Origin: Porphyromonadaceae bacterium COT-184 OH4590
Lineage (GTDB): Bacteria; Bacteroidota; Bacteroidia; Bacteroidales; Paludibacteraceae
NCBI GenBank assembly: GCA_000768855.1
Contig: JRAN01000072.1
Location: 92,077 to 156,076, forward strand
Reading direction: 5' to 3'
DNA: 64,000 bases
Part shown: one piece after another, positions 26,645 to 36,299 of the stretch
How positions within the stretch are numbered: position 1 is the stretch's first letter
Layout of the letters: each line of letters begins with the position of its first letter
Program-made: the position numbers and the translations under genes
Notes under the pieces: generated by a model
The model's database searches: none
What the model was told of the DNA's origin: nothing
The model's input: the letters and a program-made list of their open reading frames with translations, nothing else

Positions 26645-27718
26645 ATGAAAAAAGTATTTAATTTAAGTCTGTTTATGGCAGCACTGGTATTGATTGGTTT
26701 TGCTTCTTGTAAACCTAACGAGCCAAAAAATGTAAAAGTAACAGGTGTTACTGTTAGCCCCCAAACTCTATCTTTGAAAGTAGGTGCTACAAGTAAACTT
26801 ACAGTCACTGTGGCTCCCGAAAATGCTACTAACAAAAATGTAACATGGGTATCTTCTAACCCCTCTGTAGCAAAGGTAGATAAATCTGGTATGGTAACAG
26901 CTATTGGTACAGGTACAGTTGATATTAGTGTAACGACAGAAGATGGCAATAAAACAGACAAATGTAAGGTATCTGTTTTATCCGATGCAGATTATGAGAT
27001 AGCAGGCATAAAGTTTGAATTTGTAGAAATACCTGCAGGAAGTTTCATTATGGGTAGTCCAAAAGATGAACCGTCGAGAGATGACAGAGAAGCTTACGAA
27101 CTTCAACATAAAGTAACATTGAATAGCTTTTATATGTGTAAGTACGAAATCACTCAAGCCCAATGGGATGCTGTAATGGGTGCAGATAATAATCCGAGTA
27201 ACTTTAAAGGTGACAGTTTGCCGGTAGAACAAGTAGATTGGAATAATGTTCATAATTTTATAAAAAAATTCAACAACCTAACAGGTAAACAATATCGTTT
27301 GCCAACCGAAGCAGAATGGGAATATGCTTGTCGGGCTGGTACTACTACTCCTTTTTTTACAGGAGAAAATATTACTACCGACCAGGCAAATTATAATGGA
27401 AATTACCCTTATAATGGCAATGCCAAGGGAGAGTTTCGAATGACGACAATTAAAATCGGTTCGTTTGCACCTAATGCATGGGGATTATATGATATGCACG
27501 GAAATGTTGCAGAGTGGTGCGGTGATTGGTTCGACATGAATTATTACAAAAATAGTCCCGAAAACAATCCTACAGGTCCGGAAAAGGGAGAATATCGTGT
27601 GGTACGCGGTGGTGGGTGGATGAACGATGCCATATCTTGTCGTTCGGCTGAACGTACTCCTGTAAGTCCTAAATCTATAGCTGTAACAGTTGGCTTTAGA
27701 CTTGTTCTTCCAAAATAG
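26645..27718 (+). CDS. Lipoprotein with BIG2 domain and formylglycine-generating-enzyme-like (SUMF1) domain
   Basis: 357 residues. A lipoprotein signal ends at FASC. A bacterial Ig-like (BIG2) domain spans about 30-113 (VTVSPQTLSLKVGATSKLTV) and an FGE/SUMF1 domain about 120-357. The latter shows GSFIMGSP, ITQAQWDAVMG, YRLPTEAEWEYACRAG, GLYDMHGNVAEWC and VVRGGGW. Most such Bacteroidetes proteins lack the catalytic cysteines and may act as binding proteins (family knowledge); whether this copy is active is not clear. It is probably on the cell surface and co-transcribed with the next gene, five bases away. Confidence 0.85.
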   Translation: MKKVFNLSLFMAALVLIGFASCKPNEPKNVKVTGVTVSPQTLSLKVGATSKLTVTVAPENATNKNVTWVSSNPSVAKVDKSGMVTAIGTGTVDISVTTEDGNKTDKCKVSVLSDADYEIAGIKFEFVEIPAGSFIMGSPKDEPSRDDREAYELQHKVTLNSFYMCKYEITQAQWDAVMGADNNPSNFKGDSLPVEQVDWNNVHNFIKKFNNLTGKQYRLPTEAEWEYACRAGTTTPFFTGENITTDQANYNGNYPYNGNAKGEFRMTTIKIGSFAPNAWGLYDMHGNVAEWCGDWFDMNYYKNSPENNPTGPEKGEYRVVRGGGWMNDAISCRSAERTPVSPKSIAVTVGFRLVLPK

Positions 27719-27723
27719 ACACA

Positions 27724-28545
27724 ATGAAAAAGGTATTTATATTGACTCTCTTGCTTTTGGGTATAATTACTTTTGCTACTGCCCAAAGGTTTATCAGCAA
27801 ATTAGATTGGAAAAATGATTTGCAGCAGCAAAACCTCAAAGGAAGAGTAAAATCTACTCAGATTTATAGTTATGAAGCCATTAAAAATGGTAAAGATATC
27901 GTAAAAGGAAAAAAAAGCAACAATATGGTTAATGATCCATTTGTCTCATACAATATGTTTGGCAATATGGTATTGGAATGCAACGGAGGCAATATTGATG
28001 TTTGCAGTGGTGAAACTACATACGAATATAATGCCTTAAATAAAAAAATTCGCATAAGCTATTATGGTGGCAAACAAATAATGGAATTCCACTACAATGA
28101 TACAGGGCATATCGCCGGTAGGACCGTCTATAAAGGAGAAAACGACACTATTAAATCTTATTTTGTTATCAATATTAAAGGTAATGTGTTGGAAGAAATC
28201 TTTTATAAAAATGACGGAACTGGCGGTAAACAAACATTTAAATACGACAAAAATGATTATTTATCCGAATTAAATCGTTTCTTGGATGATAAACACACAA
28301 AAATAACATATTTGAATGACAAAAATGGGCTTGTTTTAGAAAAAACATTGTATCATAATGGAGTAAAAGAAGATAGAATAACCTATAAGTATGACAAAAA
28401 TGGAAATGTTATCGAGGAAACATCTAATCAAGCCAAGTATAAATACCAATATAAATACGATGAAAATGGGAACTGGACAGAACGTATATGGCTTACTAAC
28501 GGAAACCCTTATGAATTTGATGAGCGTATTATCGAATATTATTAA
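27724..28545 (+). CDS. Secreted YD/RHS-like repeat protein
   Basis: 273 residues. A signal peptide (LLLGIITFATAQ) is followed by degenerate repeats of the form YDKNGNVIEE and YNDTGHIAGR, as in short Bacteroidetes proteins related to RHS/YD repeats. It lacks any C-terminal toxin domain. Its ending (DERIIEYY) matches that of a second, unlinked copy at 48208 (EREYEYY), so the two are paralogs. It follows the FGE lipoprotein gene by five bases. Function unknown. Confidence 0.7.
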   Translation: MKKVFILTLLLLGIITFATAQRFISKLDWKNDLQQQNLKGRVKSTQIYSYEAIKNGKDIVKGKKSNNMVNDPFVSYNMFGNMVLECNGGNIDVCSGETTYEYNALNKKIRISYYGGKQIMEFHYNDTGHIAGRTVYKGENDTIKSYFVINIKGNVLEEIFYKNDGTGGKQTFKYDKNDYLSELNRFLDDKHTKITYLNDKNGLVLEKTLYHNGVKEDRITYKYDKNGNVIEETSNQAKYKYQYKYDENGNWTERIWLTNGNPYEFDERIIEYY

Positions 28546-28600
28546 AAATAAATATCTTTTCATCAAAGATACGGTTATATAACCTTTATTTTGTTTCAAT

Positions 28601-28644
28601 TACTCCGCCGTTGAGGTTCGCAACCTATCTGGCGGAGTATTTTA
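28601..28644 (+). terminator. Branched terminator after the repeat-protein gene
   Basis: TACTCCGCC (28601-28609) pairs with GGCGGAGTA (28631-28639), enclosing a second small hairpin AGGTT-CGC-AACCT. It is followed by TTTTA. Confidence 0.65.
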
Positions 28645-28688
28645 TATATCCGTTAGGGGGGTTATTTAATGTTCCGCTGGGGTAGTAT

Positions 28689-28784
28689 AACCTAAACAGT
28701 TCGATAAACAACCTAAAACGGAAGTATAAACAACCTAAACGTAAGTATAAATAACCTAAATGGAGGTATAAATAACCTCTAAAG
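28689..28784. repeat. 21-bp tandem repeat array, four copies plus a partial fifth
   Basis: AACCTAAACGTAAGTATAAAT-type units start at 28689, 28710, 28732 and 28753, with a partial fifth at 28774. One unit is 22 bp. Copies vary at the middle (CAGTTCGA, CGGAAGTA, CGTAAGTA, GGAGGTA). It lies between two terminators and codes for nothing. The unit is half the 42-bp period of the two other arrays in the window, but the sequence differs. Confidence 0.75.
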
Positions 28785-28808
28785 GAACCTATTCGTTGGG
28801 GTTCGATA

Positions 28809-28848
28809 TAAAAAAATGCCTCTCATTATCAGAAAGGCATTTTTTTTA
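28809..28848 (-). terminator. Bidirectional terminator downstream of nifJ
   Basis: AAAAAATGCCT (28811-28821) pairs with AGGCATTTTTT (28835-28845), with T or A runs on both sides. It ends nifJ on the minus strand. Confidence 0.8.
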
Positions 28849-28865
28849 TGATATTTACTGAGAAA

Positions 28866-31800
28866 TTAATACTCCATTTTGGTCATTCTCACATAGCTAT
28901 TATAACGTCTCTTAGCGTTGTTCTCTGCCTCCTGATAAAGTTCTTCGGCTTCGTTTGGGAAGAGTTTTGAAAGAGACGAGAAACGAACCTCGTTTTTGAG
29001 GAAATCCTGAAACTTGCTCCAATCGGGCTCTTTGCTGTCGAGCTGGAACGGATTTTTACCCTCATTCTCAAGTTCAGGGTTATAACGCCACAAGTGCCAA
29101 TAACCGCATTCAACGGCTTTTGCCTGTTCTTCTTGAGTCTTACCCATACCGGTCTTGATACCATGAGCAATACATGGTGTGTATGCTATTATCAATGATG
29201 GACCGTTATAAGCTTCGGCTTCGCGAAGGGCTTTGAGTGTTTGTGCCTGATTAGCACCAATGGCTATTTGAGCCACATACACATAACCATATGTAGTAGC
29301 TATCATACCCAAATCTTTTTTACGAACACGTTTACCCGATGCAGCGAACTTAGCGATAGCAGCTATTGGTGTTGATTTGGACGACTGTCCGCCTGTATTT
29401 GAATAAACCTCTGTATCGAGAACAAGGATATTAACATTTTTGCCCGATGCTATTACGTGATCGAGACCACCGTAACCGATATCGTAGCTTGCTCCGTCAC
29501 CGCCAATAATCCACTGACTACGTTGTATAAGGTATTGCGTCAAGCCTTTGAGTTCTTTGCATATAGGACAACCGTTTTTAGCTCCCTCATCTATTACAAT
29601 TTCGAGTTGTGGAGCAAGCTCTTTTGTCTTATCTGCAACGAACATGTTATCTATCCACGACTTCATTAGTGTTTTTGCGTCTTCCGGAGTATGGTTGTTT
29701 TCTATTGCTTGTTTGAATAGTCTTACAATACGCTCACGCATCTTTTCGGTAGCAAGATGCATACCAAGACCAAATTCACAGAAATCCTCAAAAAGAGAAT
29801 TAGCCCAAGCCGGTCCTTGACCCTTTTCGTTAGTGGTGTATGGTGTTGAAGGCACCGAACCCGAGTATATCGACGAACAACCTGTGGCATTTGCTACCAC
29901 TTGACGGTCGCCAAATAGTTGAGTTACAAGTCGAACATAAGGAGTTTCGCCACAACCTGAACAAGCACCTGAGAATTCAAACAATGGCTGTGCAAACTGT
30001 GAGTTTTTGACATTTGATTTTACATCTACCAAGTGCTGTTTCGATTTAACTTTTGTAGTAAGGTGTTCCCAATGGGCAGCCTCTTTTTCCTGTGTTTCGA
30101 AAGGTTTCATTATTAAGGCTTTCTGCTGTACACCATCTTTTCTTGTACCCGGACAAACATCAACACAGTTGCTACAACCCAGACAGTCCATTACACCTAC
30201 CTGAATACGGAATTTCATTCCTGCCATCTCTTTTGGAGCCTTTATATCGAGAGTCTTTGCCAAAAATCCTTTTTGTTCATTTTCGTCAAGAACAAACGGA
30301 CGGATACAAGCATGAGGACACACATAAGCACATTGGTTGCACTGTACACAATTATCAGCATTCCATTCGGGAACAAAAGGTGATACACCGCGTTTTTCCC
30401 AACGAGCAGTACCAACAGGGAATGTGCCGTCTTCGATACCTTTGAATGCCGATACCGGCAACAAGTCACCATCTTGACGGTTGATAGGGAATACAATGTT
30501 TTTAACAAAATCGGGAGCATTGCTGTGTACCGGTTCGTCATCGGGTAAGTTAGCCCATGCCGGATCGATTTCAAGTATCTTATATTCTCCACCATGATCA
30601 ACAGCTGCAAAGTTTTTATCCAAAATCTCTTGTCCTTTGGTACCATACGATTTAGTGATAAACTTCTTCATCTCTGCCACAGCCAAGTCTATAGGAATAA
30701 TATTGGTAATGCGGAAGAATGCCGATTGCAAGATAGTGTTGGTACGGTTGCCCAAACCTATCTGACGTGCTATCTGAGTAGCGTTTATATAATAAACAGT
30801 GATATTGTTTTGTGCAAAAATGCGTTTTACTTTGTTTGGAAGATGTTTTTTAAGTTCTTCATCGCTCCAAATGGTATTGAGCAAGAATGTACCGTTTTTA
30901 CGAAGACCACGAGTAACGTCGTACATTTTGAGATAAGCCTGATTGTGGCAAGCCACAAAATTTGGCGTATTTACAAGGTATGTAGAGCGTATCGGGTGAT
31001 CTCCGAAACGAAGGTGAGAGCATGTGAAACCTCCCGATTTCTTCGAGTCGTACGAGAAGTAGGCTTGGCAATATTTGTCGGTATTATCGCCAATAATTTT
31101 TACCGAATTTTTGTTTGCCCCCACAGTACCATCAGCACCTAAACCATAAAATTTGGCCTCGTATATAGAGTCTTCATTGAGAGCTATCTCCTCCTTAACA
31201 GGTAGTGATGTAAAGTTTACATCATCGACAATACCAATTGTAAAACGGTGTTTTGGTATATTCAAAGAGAGATTTTCATATACTGACAATACTTGTGCCG
31301 GTGTGGTATCTTTCGAAGATAAACCGTAACGACCTCCCACTATCAACGGACGTTGTTCCGAATATTGCGCAAAAGCTTCTACCACGTCCATATAGAGAGG
31401 TTCGCCGCTTGCTCCGGACTCTTTGGTTCTATCGAGTACGGCAATTTTTTTCACACTTTTGGGTATTACTCCCAAGAGATGTTTTACCGAGAACGGACGA
31501 TATAGATGGACTGCTACAAGCCCCACTTTTTCGCCCTTTTCGCTTAGATAGTCGATTGTCTCACGAATAGCTTCTGTAATGCTACCCATAGCTATAATTA
31601 GTCTATCCGCATCGGGAGCTCCGTAATAATCGAATAGGTTATATGTTCGACCTGTGATTTTGGCAATCTCTTTCATATAGTGTTCCACTATCTCAGGTAC
31701 AGCATCGTAGTAGCGATTTACAGCCTCTTTGTGTTGGAAAAAATGGTCGGGATTTTCAGCCATACCTCTGCTCACAGGAGCATTGGGATTAAGTGCACGC

Positions 31801-32417
31801 TTACGAAATTCATTGATAGCATCCCAATCAACAAGGTTTCTGAAATCTTCCGTATCGAGGCTCTCTATTTTTTGTATTTCGTGCGATGTACGGAAGCCAT
31901 CGAAGAAGTTGATAAAAGGCACACGGCTTTTGATTGTGGCAAGGTGAGCCACTCCGGCCAAATCCATTACCTCCTGAACAGAGCCTTCGGCAAGCATAGC
32001 AAAACCTGTTTGACGAGCTGCCATAACGTCTTGGTGATCACCAAAGATACTCAATGCATGCGAGGCGATAGTACGAGCCGATACGTGAAAAACGCAAGGC
32101 AAAAGCTCACCGGCAATTTTGTACATGTTCGGTATCATCAACAACAGACCTTGCGAAGCAGTGTATGTGGTGGTAAGCGCTCCAAGCTGTAACGAACCGT
32201 GAACGGCACCGGCAGCACCGGCTTCCGACTGCATCTCTTGTACAAGTACTGTCTCTCCGAAAATATTTTTTCGACCGTTTGCTGCCCACTCATCGACATA
32301 CTCTGCCATTGTTGACGAAGGAGTAATCGGGTAAATAGCAGCTACTTCCGAAAAAATATAAGAGATATGAGCTGCCGCCTGATTGCCATCACAAGTAATA
32401 ATTTTTTTGTTTGACAT
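28866..32417 (-). CDS. nifJ: Pyruvate:ferredoxin (flavodoxin) oxidoreductase
   Basis: 1183 residues, the usual single-chain length. The order is: the pyruvate-binding N-terminal domain (YPITPSSTMAEYVDEW), the CoA-binding domain, the gamma domain, two ferredoxin clusters (CVQCNQCAYVCPHAC and CLGCSNCVDVCPG), and the thiamine-pyrophosphate domain (CSGCGETPYVRL; GGDGASYDIGYGGLDH; DTEVYSNTGGQ). It oxidises pyruvate to acetyl-CoA and reduces ferredoxin, a core reaction of anaerobic Bacteroidales. It is a single-gene unit with a long 5' leader (see the element at 32782). Confidence 0.97.
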   Translation of the reverse strand: MSNKKIITCDGNQAAAHISYIFSEVAAIYPITPSSTMAEYVDEWAANGRKNIFGETVLVQEMQSEAGAAGAVHGSLQLGALTTTYTASQGLLLMIPNMYKIAGELLPCVFHVSARTIASHALSIFGDHQDVMAARQTGFAMLAEGSVQEVMDLAGVAHLATIKSRVPFINFFDGFRTSHEIQKIESLDTEDFRNLVDWDAINEFRKRALNPNAPVSRGMAENPDHFFQHKEAVNRYYDAVPEIVEHYMKEIAKITGRTYNLFDYYGAPDADRLIIAMGSITEAIRETIDYLSEKGEKVGLVAVHLYRPFSVKHLLGVIPKSVKKIAVLDRTKESGASGEPLYMDVVEAFAQYSEQRPLIVGGRYGLSSKDTTPAQVLSVYENLSLNIPKHRFTIGIVDDVNFTSLPVKEEIALNEDSIYEAKFYGLGADGTVGANKNSVKIIGDNTDKYCQAYFSYDSKKSGGFTCSHLRFGDHPIRSTYLVNTPNFVACHNQAYLKMYDVTRGLRKNGTFLLNTIWSDEELKKHLPNKVKRIFAQNNITVYYINATQIARQIGLGNRTNTILQSAFFRITNIIPIDLAVAEMKKFITKSYGTKGQEILDKNFAAVDHGGEYKILEIDPAWANLPDDEPVHSNAPDFVKNIVFPINRQDGDLLPVSAFKGIEDGTFPVGTARWEKRGVSPFVPEWNADNCVQCNQCAYVCPHACIRPFVLDENEQKGFLAKTLDIKAPKEMAGMKFRIQVGVMDCLGCSNCVDVCPGTRKDGVQQKALIMKPFETQEKEAAHWEHLTTKVKSKQHLVDVKSNVKNSQFAQPLFEFSGACSGCGETPYVRLVTQLFGDRQVVANATGCSSIYSGSVPSTPYTTNEKGQGPAWANSLFEDFCEFGLGMHLATEKMRERIVRLFKQAIENNHTPEDAKTLMKSWIDNMFVADKTKELAPQLEIVIDEGAKNGCPICKELKGLTQYLIQRSQWIIGGDGASYDIGYGGLDHVIASGKNVNILVLDTEVYSNTGGQSSKSTPIAAIAKFAASGKRVRKKDLGMIATTYGYVYVAQIAIGANQAQTLKALREAEAYNGPSLIIAYTPCIAHGIKTGMGKTQEEQAKAVECGYWHLWRYNPELENEGKNPFQLDSKEPDWSKFQDFLKNEVRFSSLSKLFPNEAEELYQEAENNAKRRYNSYVRMTKMEY

Positions 32418-32781
32418 AGATATTTAATTTTTTTTTGGTTATTTTTTCTTTATATGAAGTAAGTATACAAATACATATTTATTCTGTGTAAAAACAGAAT
32501 TTATGTTTTATTAGGTATTTACTTAGCTAAATTCTTTCTATATATAGACTAATATCTTATTAAGGTGAAAGAAGATGATTTTTGTGTATTTGAATTAATA
32601 TAAACTGAAAATTTTTTGTAAGAATGATGTATATTTAAAAAATGTCAGAATAAACATTCAAGGTAGGTTATGAAAAATTCGTTTATAAATTCTATTCTTG
32701 TCATAATATCTAATAGGTATGTTATTAATGCTTTATAATCAGATAAATATGATTTTTATTAAAATTAAGATTTTCAGACTG

Positions 32782-32789
32782 CAAAGATA
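32782..32789 (-). promoter_or_regulatory. Candidate nifJ -7 element
   Basis: TATCTTTG on the minus strand, consensus match, but about 365 bases upstream of the nifJ start. Confidence 0.45.
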
Positions 32790-33070
32790 CTATTTTTTCT
32801 TATATAGTTATTAGATATTAATGAATATATTTGCTTTTTATTCGAAACAATCTGATTTTTAAAAATATAAATCTTTATAAATTTCTTAATTGAGTATAAT
32901 GTTCAATCTTGTTTTTAGAAATACAAAATTCTTAAATCTCTGAATCTTGATATATATGTGAATTTTCTATTTTGTCAAAAATTATATTTGTTTAACAATA
33001 CTATTTTTATTTTATTTTTTTCATTATAGAAGAACTAAAATAAAAATGGTATTAAATGGTAATTTTGTAT

Positions 33071-33078
33071 TAACTTTG
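33071..33078 (+). promoter_or_regulatory. -7 element for the T9SS leucine-rich protein
   Basis: TAACTTTG, 48 bases before the ATG at 33127. Confidence 0.6.
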
Positions 33079-33126
33079 CCATTTAATATTTTATATTAAT
33101 TATTTTATTATTAATTTTAAACCAAT

Positions 33127-34791
33127 ATGAAAGTAAAAAGTATTGAACCCCTTAAACTTCCATATATGATAATGGAAGGGTGTAAAAAATGTGTACAAAA
33201 TAGAATAGATAAAAAGATTGTGTTTATTCTTACTATTTTTGTTATGATGTGTGCTTATGTACAAGCACAGGATAATCCGGTTGCCACAATATATACAACT
33301 GACGATGCCGATTATGTAGGTACTATTAGTTTTTCACTTAGTGGAGATGAAGACGATTTTAAATCCGTATCGATAGATGCAGGGTATGGTAAAAAACCGG
33401 CAAATGATGTAGATGAAAAAGGGAATTTCCGTATCAAGGGCAATCAAATCAAAATATATGGAAGATTTACAGGATTATCTACTCCCAACGGTAGAACAAA
33501 AAACGTTATATTTGCGGAAAATGATTTTATAGAGCAAATCTCATTCGGTCACAATAAGTTGCCTAATGCTGTTGATTTGTCTGCAAATAAAAAATTAAAT
33601 TATGTAAGTTTTTTATCTTGTGGTCTTAAAAATGTCGATTTCTCGAAATTTCCAAATACTTTAAGAGAAATACATCTATCTATGAATGATTTGGTTTCGC
33701 TAAATTTAGACAGATTTACTGATTTAGAGACTTTTTATGTAATTGAAAATCCGAGACTACAAACAGTCAATTTTAAAAATAATAAAAATCTTAAAGTAAT
33801 AAGCGTAGCTGGAAATCCTTTGATTAAGAGTGTAGATCTATCTGCCAATAACCAATTGGAAATGTTTGAGGCATACGAATGCGGTCTTTCACAATTGGAC
33901 TTGTCAAAAAATGAGATGTTGCAAAATTTAGCTGTTTATAACAATAATATAAGCAATATAAAATTCGGTAACACCGAAAATATGAGAATACTTGATGTAA
34001 GGAATAATAAATTAAAAACGCTTGATGCTACCAAAATGCCTCTTTTACAAAGTATTGCGGTTGTGGGCAATAAGGATTTGTCTGTGTTGGACGTTACAAA
34101 ATGTCCTGACTTGATGTTCCTTTATGTTGATTCGACAAAAATATCCGAGTTGAACTTGTCTAATAATCCCGAACTCATAACTTTAACTGCATCAGCAGTA
34201 AATACTTTGAATAAGTTGGATATTTCGAAAAATATAAAACTCGAAACTCTTTCAATAGAAAACTGTCAGTCTTTTACTGAGCTTAATGTGTCTAATAACA
34301 AAAAACTCAGTGCTTTGATAATTGCCGGTAATAAATTTGATTTTAACGCTACCAAACAACTTGTTTTTCAACTACCCGATATGTCTTATGCTACGCCTCA
34401 ACAAGGAATATTGGGGGCATTTTTGGAAGGCTCTTCAACAGAAAAAAATCAAATTTCTGAGGCAAGTGTGAGATTGGCTGAAACTAAAAATTGGGCTGTG
34501 GGAGCTCGTAACAAAGACGGAGATATTGTTGATTATCCCGGAATAGCTACAAACATTGAAAATATAGAGAAAGAAGCGGGTATGAGTATTCTCGTTTCGG
34601 ATACTAATATTAAAGTAATCAATTTACCTAATGGAAATAATAAAAAAGTAAATATATACAGTACCGAAGGTAAATTGATAAAATCATATATTACAAGCGA
34701 CAATTTTTATGTTTTTGATAGGAATATACTTACCAAAGGTGTTTTTATTGTAGAATGCCAAGGTGTGGTAGCCAAAAGTATAGTTAATTAA
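33127..34791 (+). CDS. Leucine-rich-repeat-like secreted protein with T9SS type A sorting domain
   Basis: 554 residues. The signal peptide is unusually far in (about 30-47, VFILTIFVMMCAYVQA), after a polar N-terminal extension; a start nearer Met37 or Met38 is possible. About ten irregular repeats follow, of the form LSQLDLSKNEMLQNLAVYNN. The last 75 residues form a T9SS type A domain (INLPNGNNKKVNIYSTEGKL; GVFIVECQG) that directs the protein through the type IX system to the surface. It ends before a strong terminator. It belongs to the same broad class as the genes at 43314 and 44907 but is more diverged. Confidence 0.8.
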   Translation: MKVKSIEPLKLPYMIMEGCKKCVQNRIDKKIVFILTIFVMMCAYVQAQDNPVATIYTTDDADYVGTISFSLSGDEDDFKSVSIDAGYGKKPANDVDEKGNFRIKGNQIKIYGRFTGLSTPNGRTKNVIFAENDFIEQISFGHNKLPNAVDLSANKKLNYVSFLSCGLKNVDFSKFPNTLREIHLSMNDLVSLNLDRFTDLETFYVIENPRLQTVNFKNNKNLKVISVAGNPLIKSVDLSANNQLEMFEAYECGLSQLDLSKNEMLQNLAVYNNNISNIKFGNTENMRILDVRNNKLKTLDATKMPLLQSIAVVGNKDLSVLDVTKCPDLMFLYVDSTKISELNLSNNPELITLTASAVNTLNKLDISKNIKLETLSIENCQSFTELNVSNNKKLSALIIAGNKFDFNATKQLVFQLPDMSYATPQQGILGAFLEGSSTEKNQISEASVRLAETKNWAVGARNKDGDIVDYPGIATNIENIEKEAGMSILVSDTNIKVINLPNGNNKKVNIYSTEGKLIKSYITSDNFYVFDRNILTKGVFIVECQGVVAKSIVN

Positions 34792-34808
34792 TTTGTACTG
34801 GCGGACAT

Positions 34809-34850
34809 AAATAAAAAAGTAAGGTGTTTTTTCACCTTACTTTTTTATTT
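34809..34850. terminator. Bidirectional terminator between convergent T9SS genes
   Basis: AAATAAAAAAGTAAGGTG pairs with CACCTTACTTTTTTATTT around a six-base loop. It separates genes that converge from both sides. Confidence 0.85.
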
Positions 34851-34871
34851 ATGTAAATGGGTCTCTAATTG

Positions 34872-36140
34872 TTATTTAAATAAATTGATATGCCCTTTTC
34901 GGCTGTACATAATATGTTTGCCTTGGTGTTTTCCTTCGACGTATTTGTCTGTACCTGTCGCTTCTATAACATAATAGTATGTACCCATTGCAGCAACTTT
35001 ACCACCTATTTTGCCATCCCAACCTTGTGAAGGGTCTGTACTTTTATATACCACTATTCCCCAACGATTAAATATGGTTATACTATATGTTTTCAATGAT
35101 TTGAAAACAACTCTGAATTCGTCGTTTATACCGTCTCCGTTGGGAGAAAAAGCATTCGGAATATCAAGCAATGACTCTAATACACTAACTTTTACAGAAT
35201 CTTCACCAACACAATTGCCTTCAGCATTCATAACTTTGAGCAATGCAGTATAATTGCCAGTTTCATTGAATGTGTATCTTACGTTTTCTTCGCTATAACG
35301 ATAATAATTGGTAGGTGTCATATTGTTATATATTTTCCATTCAAAAAATGCCGCTGTTGGATTTGATTTGTTTTCAAAATATACTACCAAAGGTCCCGAA
35401 CCGATTAGAGTATTATTATTTGAATCATCTCTTTTATATTCGTTTGTTCCACTTCGCTTTTCAATAGAAGCCGCTATGTGGCACTCTACGGCTACCGATT
35501 TATAGTCGGTACATATTTTTTGAGGTGTTAATCCCAGCTCTTTTGCATAACTGTCTCCTGTAATACAAATACTTATATCTTTTTTAGGCGGATTTACCGA
35601 TATTTGTGTGAAAGGATATGTATAATCCGTTGATACCGGACTGTCTTGCCAAGCTTTGTCTTTGAATACATAGTCTGTGTATGCCAAGTTAAAAATACGC
35701 GGTAACGTCTTTCTACTATTATTTTTGTCGTAATAAATCAAATCAGGTACATTAAAATTTGTATTAATTGTCAGTTTATCGCAATTTCCGTCTGTAGTAA
35801 GAGAATTAAGAGCAATAGGATATAACGAATAGTCTATAACCCAAATATGATGGAGTGGAGTATTGTTGGTTTTATCGAATACAATGTAACCTGTAGCATC
35901 TTCGGGCGAGAAGTTACGTGTATTGGCTACAAATGAGTTGTCGTATTTTCGCCACTCGAATGTTTCATTTCCATTATAAGAAATTTCAGTAGATGTAGCT
36001 ATTCCGTTAAAAATAAAAACAGCATCTATATTTTGCTCGTTACTTATTTGTAGATAACCATTAGGAGAGACAACAGAAAATTGGGCAAAACAAAAATGAG
36101 ATAAAGCCGTGAGTATTATTGTAAAAAGGAGTTTTCTCAT
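34872..36140 (-). CDS. Secreted protein with T9SS type B (gliding-motility-type) C-terminal domain
   Basis: 422 residues from the ATG at 36140, where a clear signal peptide starts (MRKLLFTIILTALSHFCFAQ); the reading frame is open 37 codons further upstream, but a promoter lies in that stretch. A PKD-like stretch (about 290-330) precedes the C-terminal domain SPNGDGINDEFRVVF, TIFNRWGIVVY, GWDGK, GTYYYVI, the classic type B sorting signal. It is likely a surface or extracellular protein of unknown function. Confidence 0.85.
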   Translation of the reverse strand: MRKLLFTIILTALSHFCFAQFSVVSPNGYLQISNEQNIDAVFIFNGIATSTEISYNGNETFEWRKYDNSFVANTRNFSPEDATGYIVFDKTNNTPLHHIWVIDYSLYPIALNSLTTDGNCDKLTINTNFNVPDLIYYDKNNSRKTLPRIFNLAYTDYVFKDKAWQDSPVSTDYTYPFTQISVNPPKKDISICITGDSYAKELGLTPQKICTDYKSVAVECHIAASIEKRSGTNEYKRDDSNNNTLIGSGPLVVYFENKSNPTAAFFEWKIYNNMTPTNYYRYSEENVRYTFNETGNYTALLKVMNAEGNCVGEDSVKVSVLESLLDIPNAFSPNGDGINDEFRVVFKSLKTYSITIFNRWGIVVYKSTDPSQGWDGKIGGKVAAMGTYYYVIEATGTDKYVEGKHQGKHIMYSRKGHINLFK

Positions 36141-36199
36141 ATTGATAAAATCTGGCAAACCAATTAAAAAATAACTTTCAATTAATATATTAATACCTG

Positions 36200-36207
36200 C
36201 AAAGTTA
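36200..36207 (-). promoter_or_regulatory. -7 element for the T9SS type B gene
   Basis: TAACTTTG on the minus strand, 60 bases before the chosen ATG at 36140. It lies inside the longer open frame and so supports the shorter start. Confidence 0.6.
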
Positions 36208-36232
36208 CTATTATTTTTTGAAACAAAAAACA

Positions 36233-36262
36233 AAAGGGCGATTTTTCTCAAAATCGCCCTTT
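36233..36262 (-). terminator. Terminator of the lipoprotein gene at 36300
   Basis: AAAGGGCGATTTT (36233-36245) is complementary to AAAATCGCCCTTT (36250-36262). T-rich sequence follows on the minus strand. Confidence 0.75.
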
Positions 36263-36299
36263 CTCGCCAAAAAAGTATTGAGTAAAGCTATTTTTTATT

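Larger units (their letters stand above)
32418..33126. other. 709-base AT-rich intergenic region between divergent nifJ and a T9SS protein gene
   Basis: No coding potential seen. It holds a minus-strand -7 element (32782-32789) and a plus-strand one (33071-33078). The nifJ leader would be about 355 bases. I could not identify a known riboswitch fold in it. Confidence 0.5.

Noticed and set aside
32418-32789. Riboswitch in the nifJ leader
   Set aside because: No recognisable aptamer signature; the sequence is simply AT-rich.
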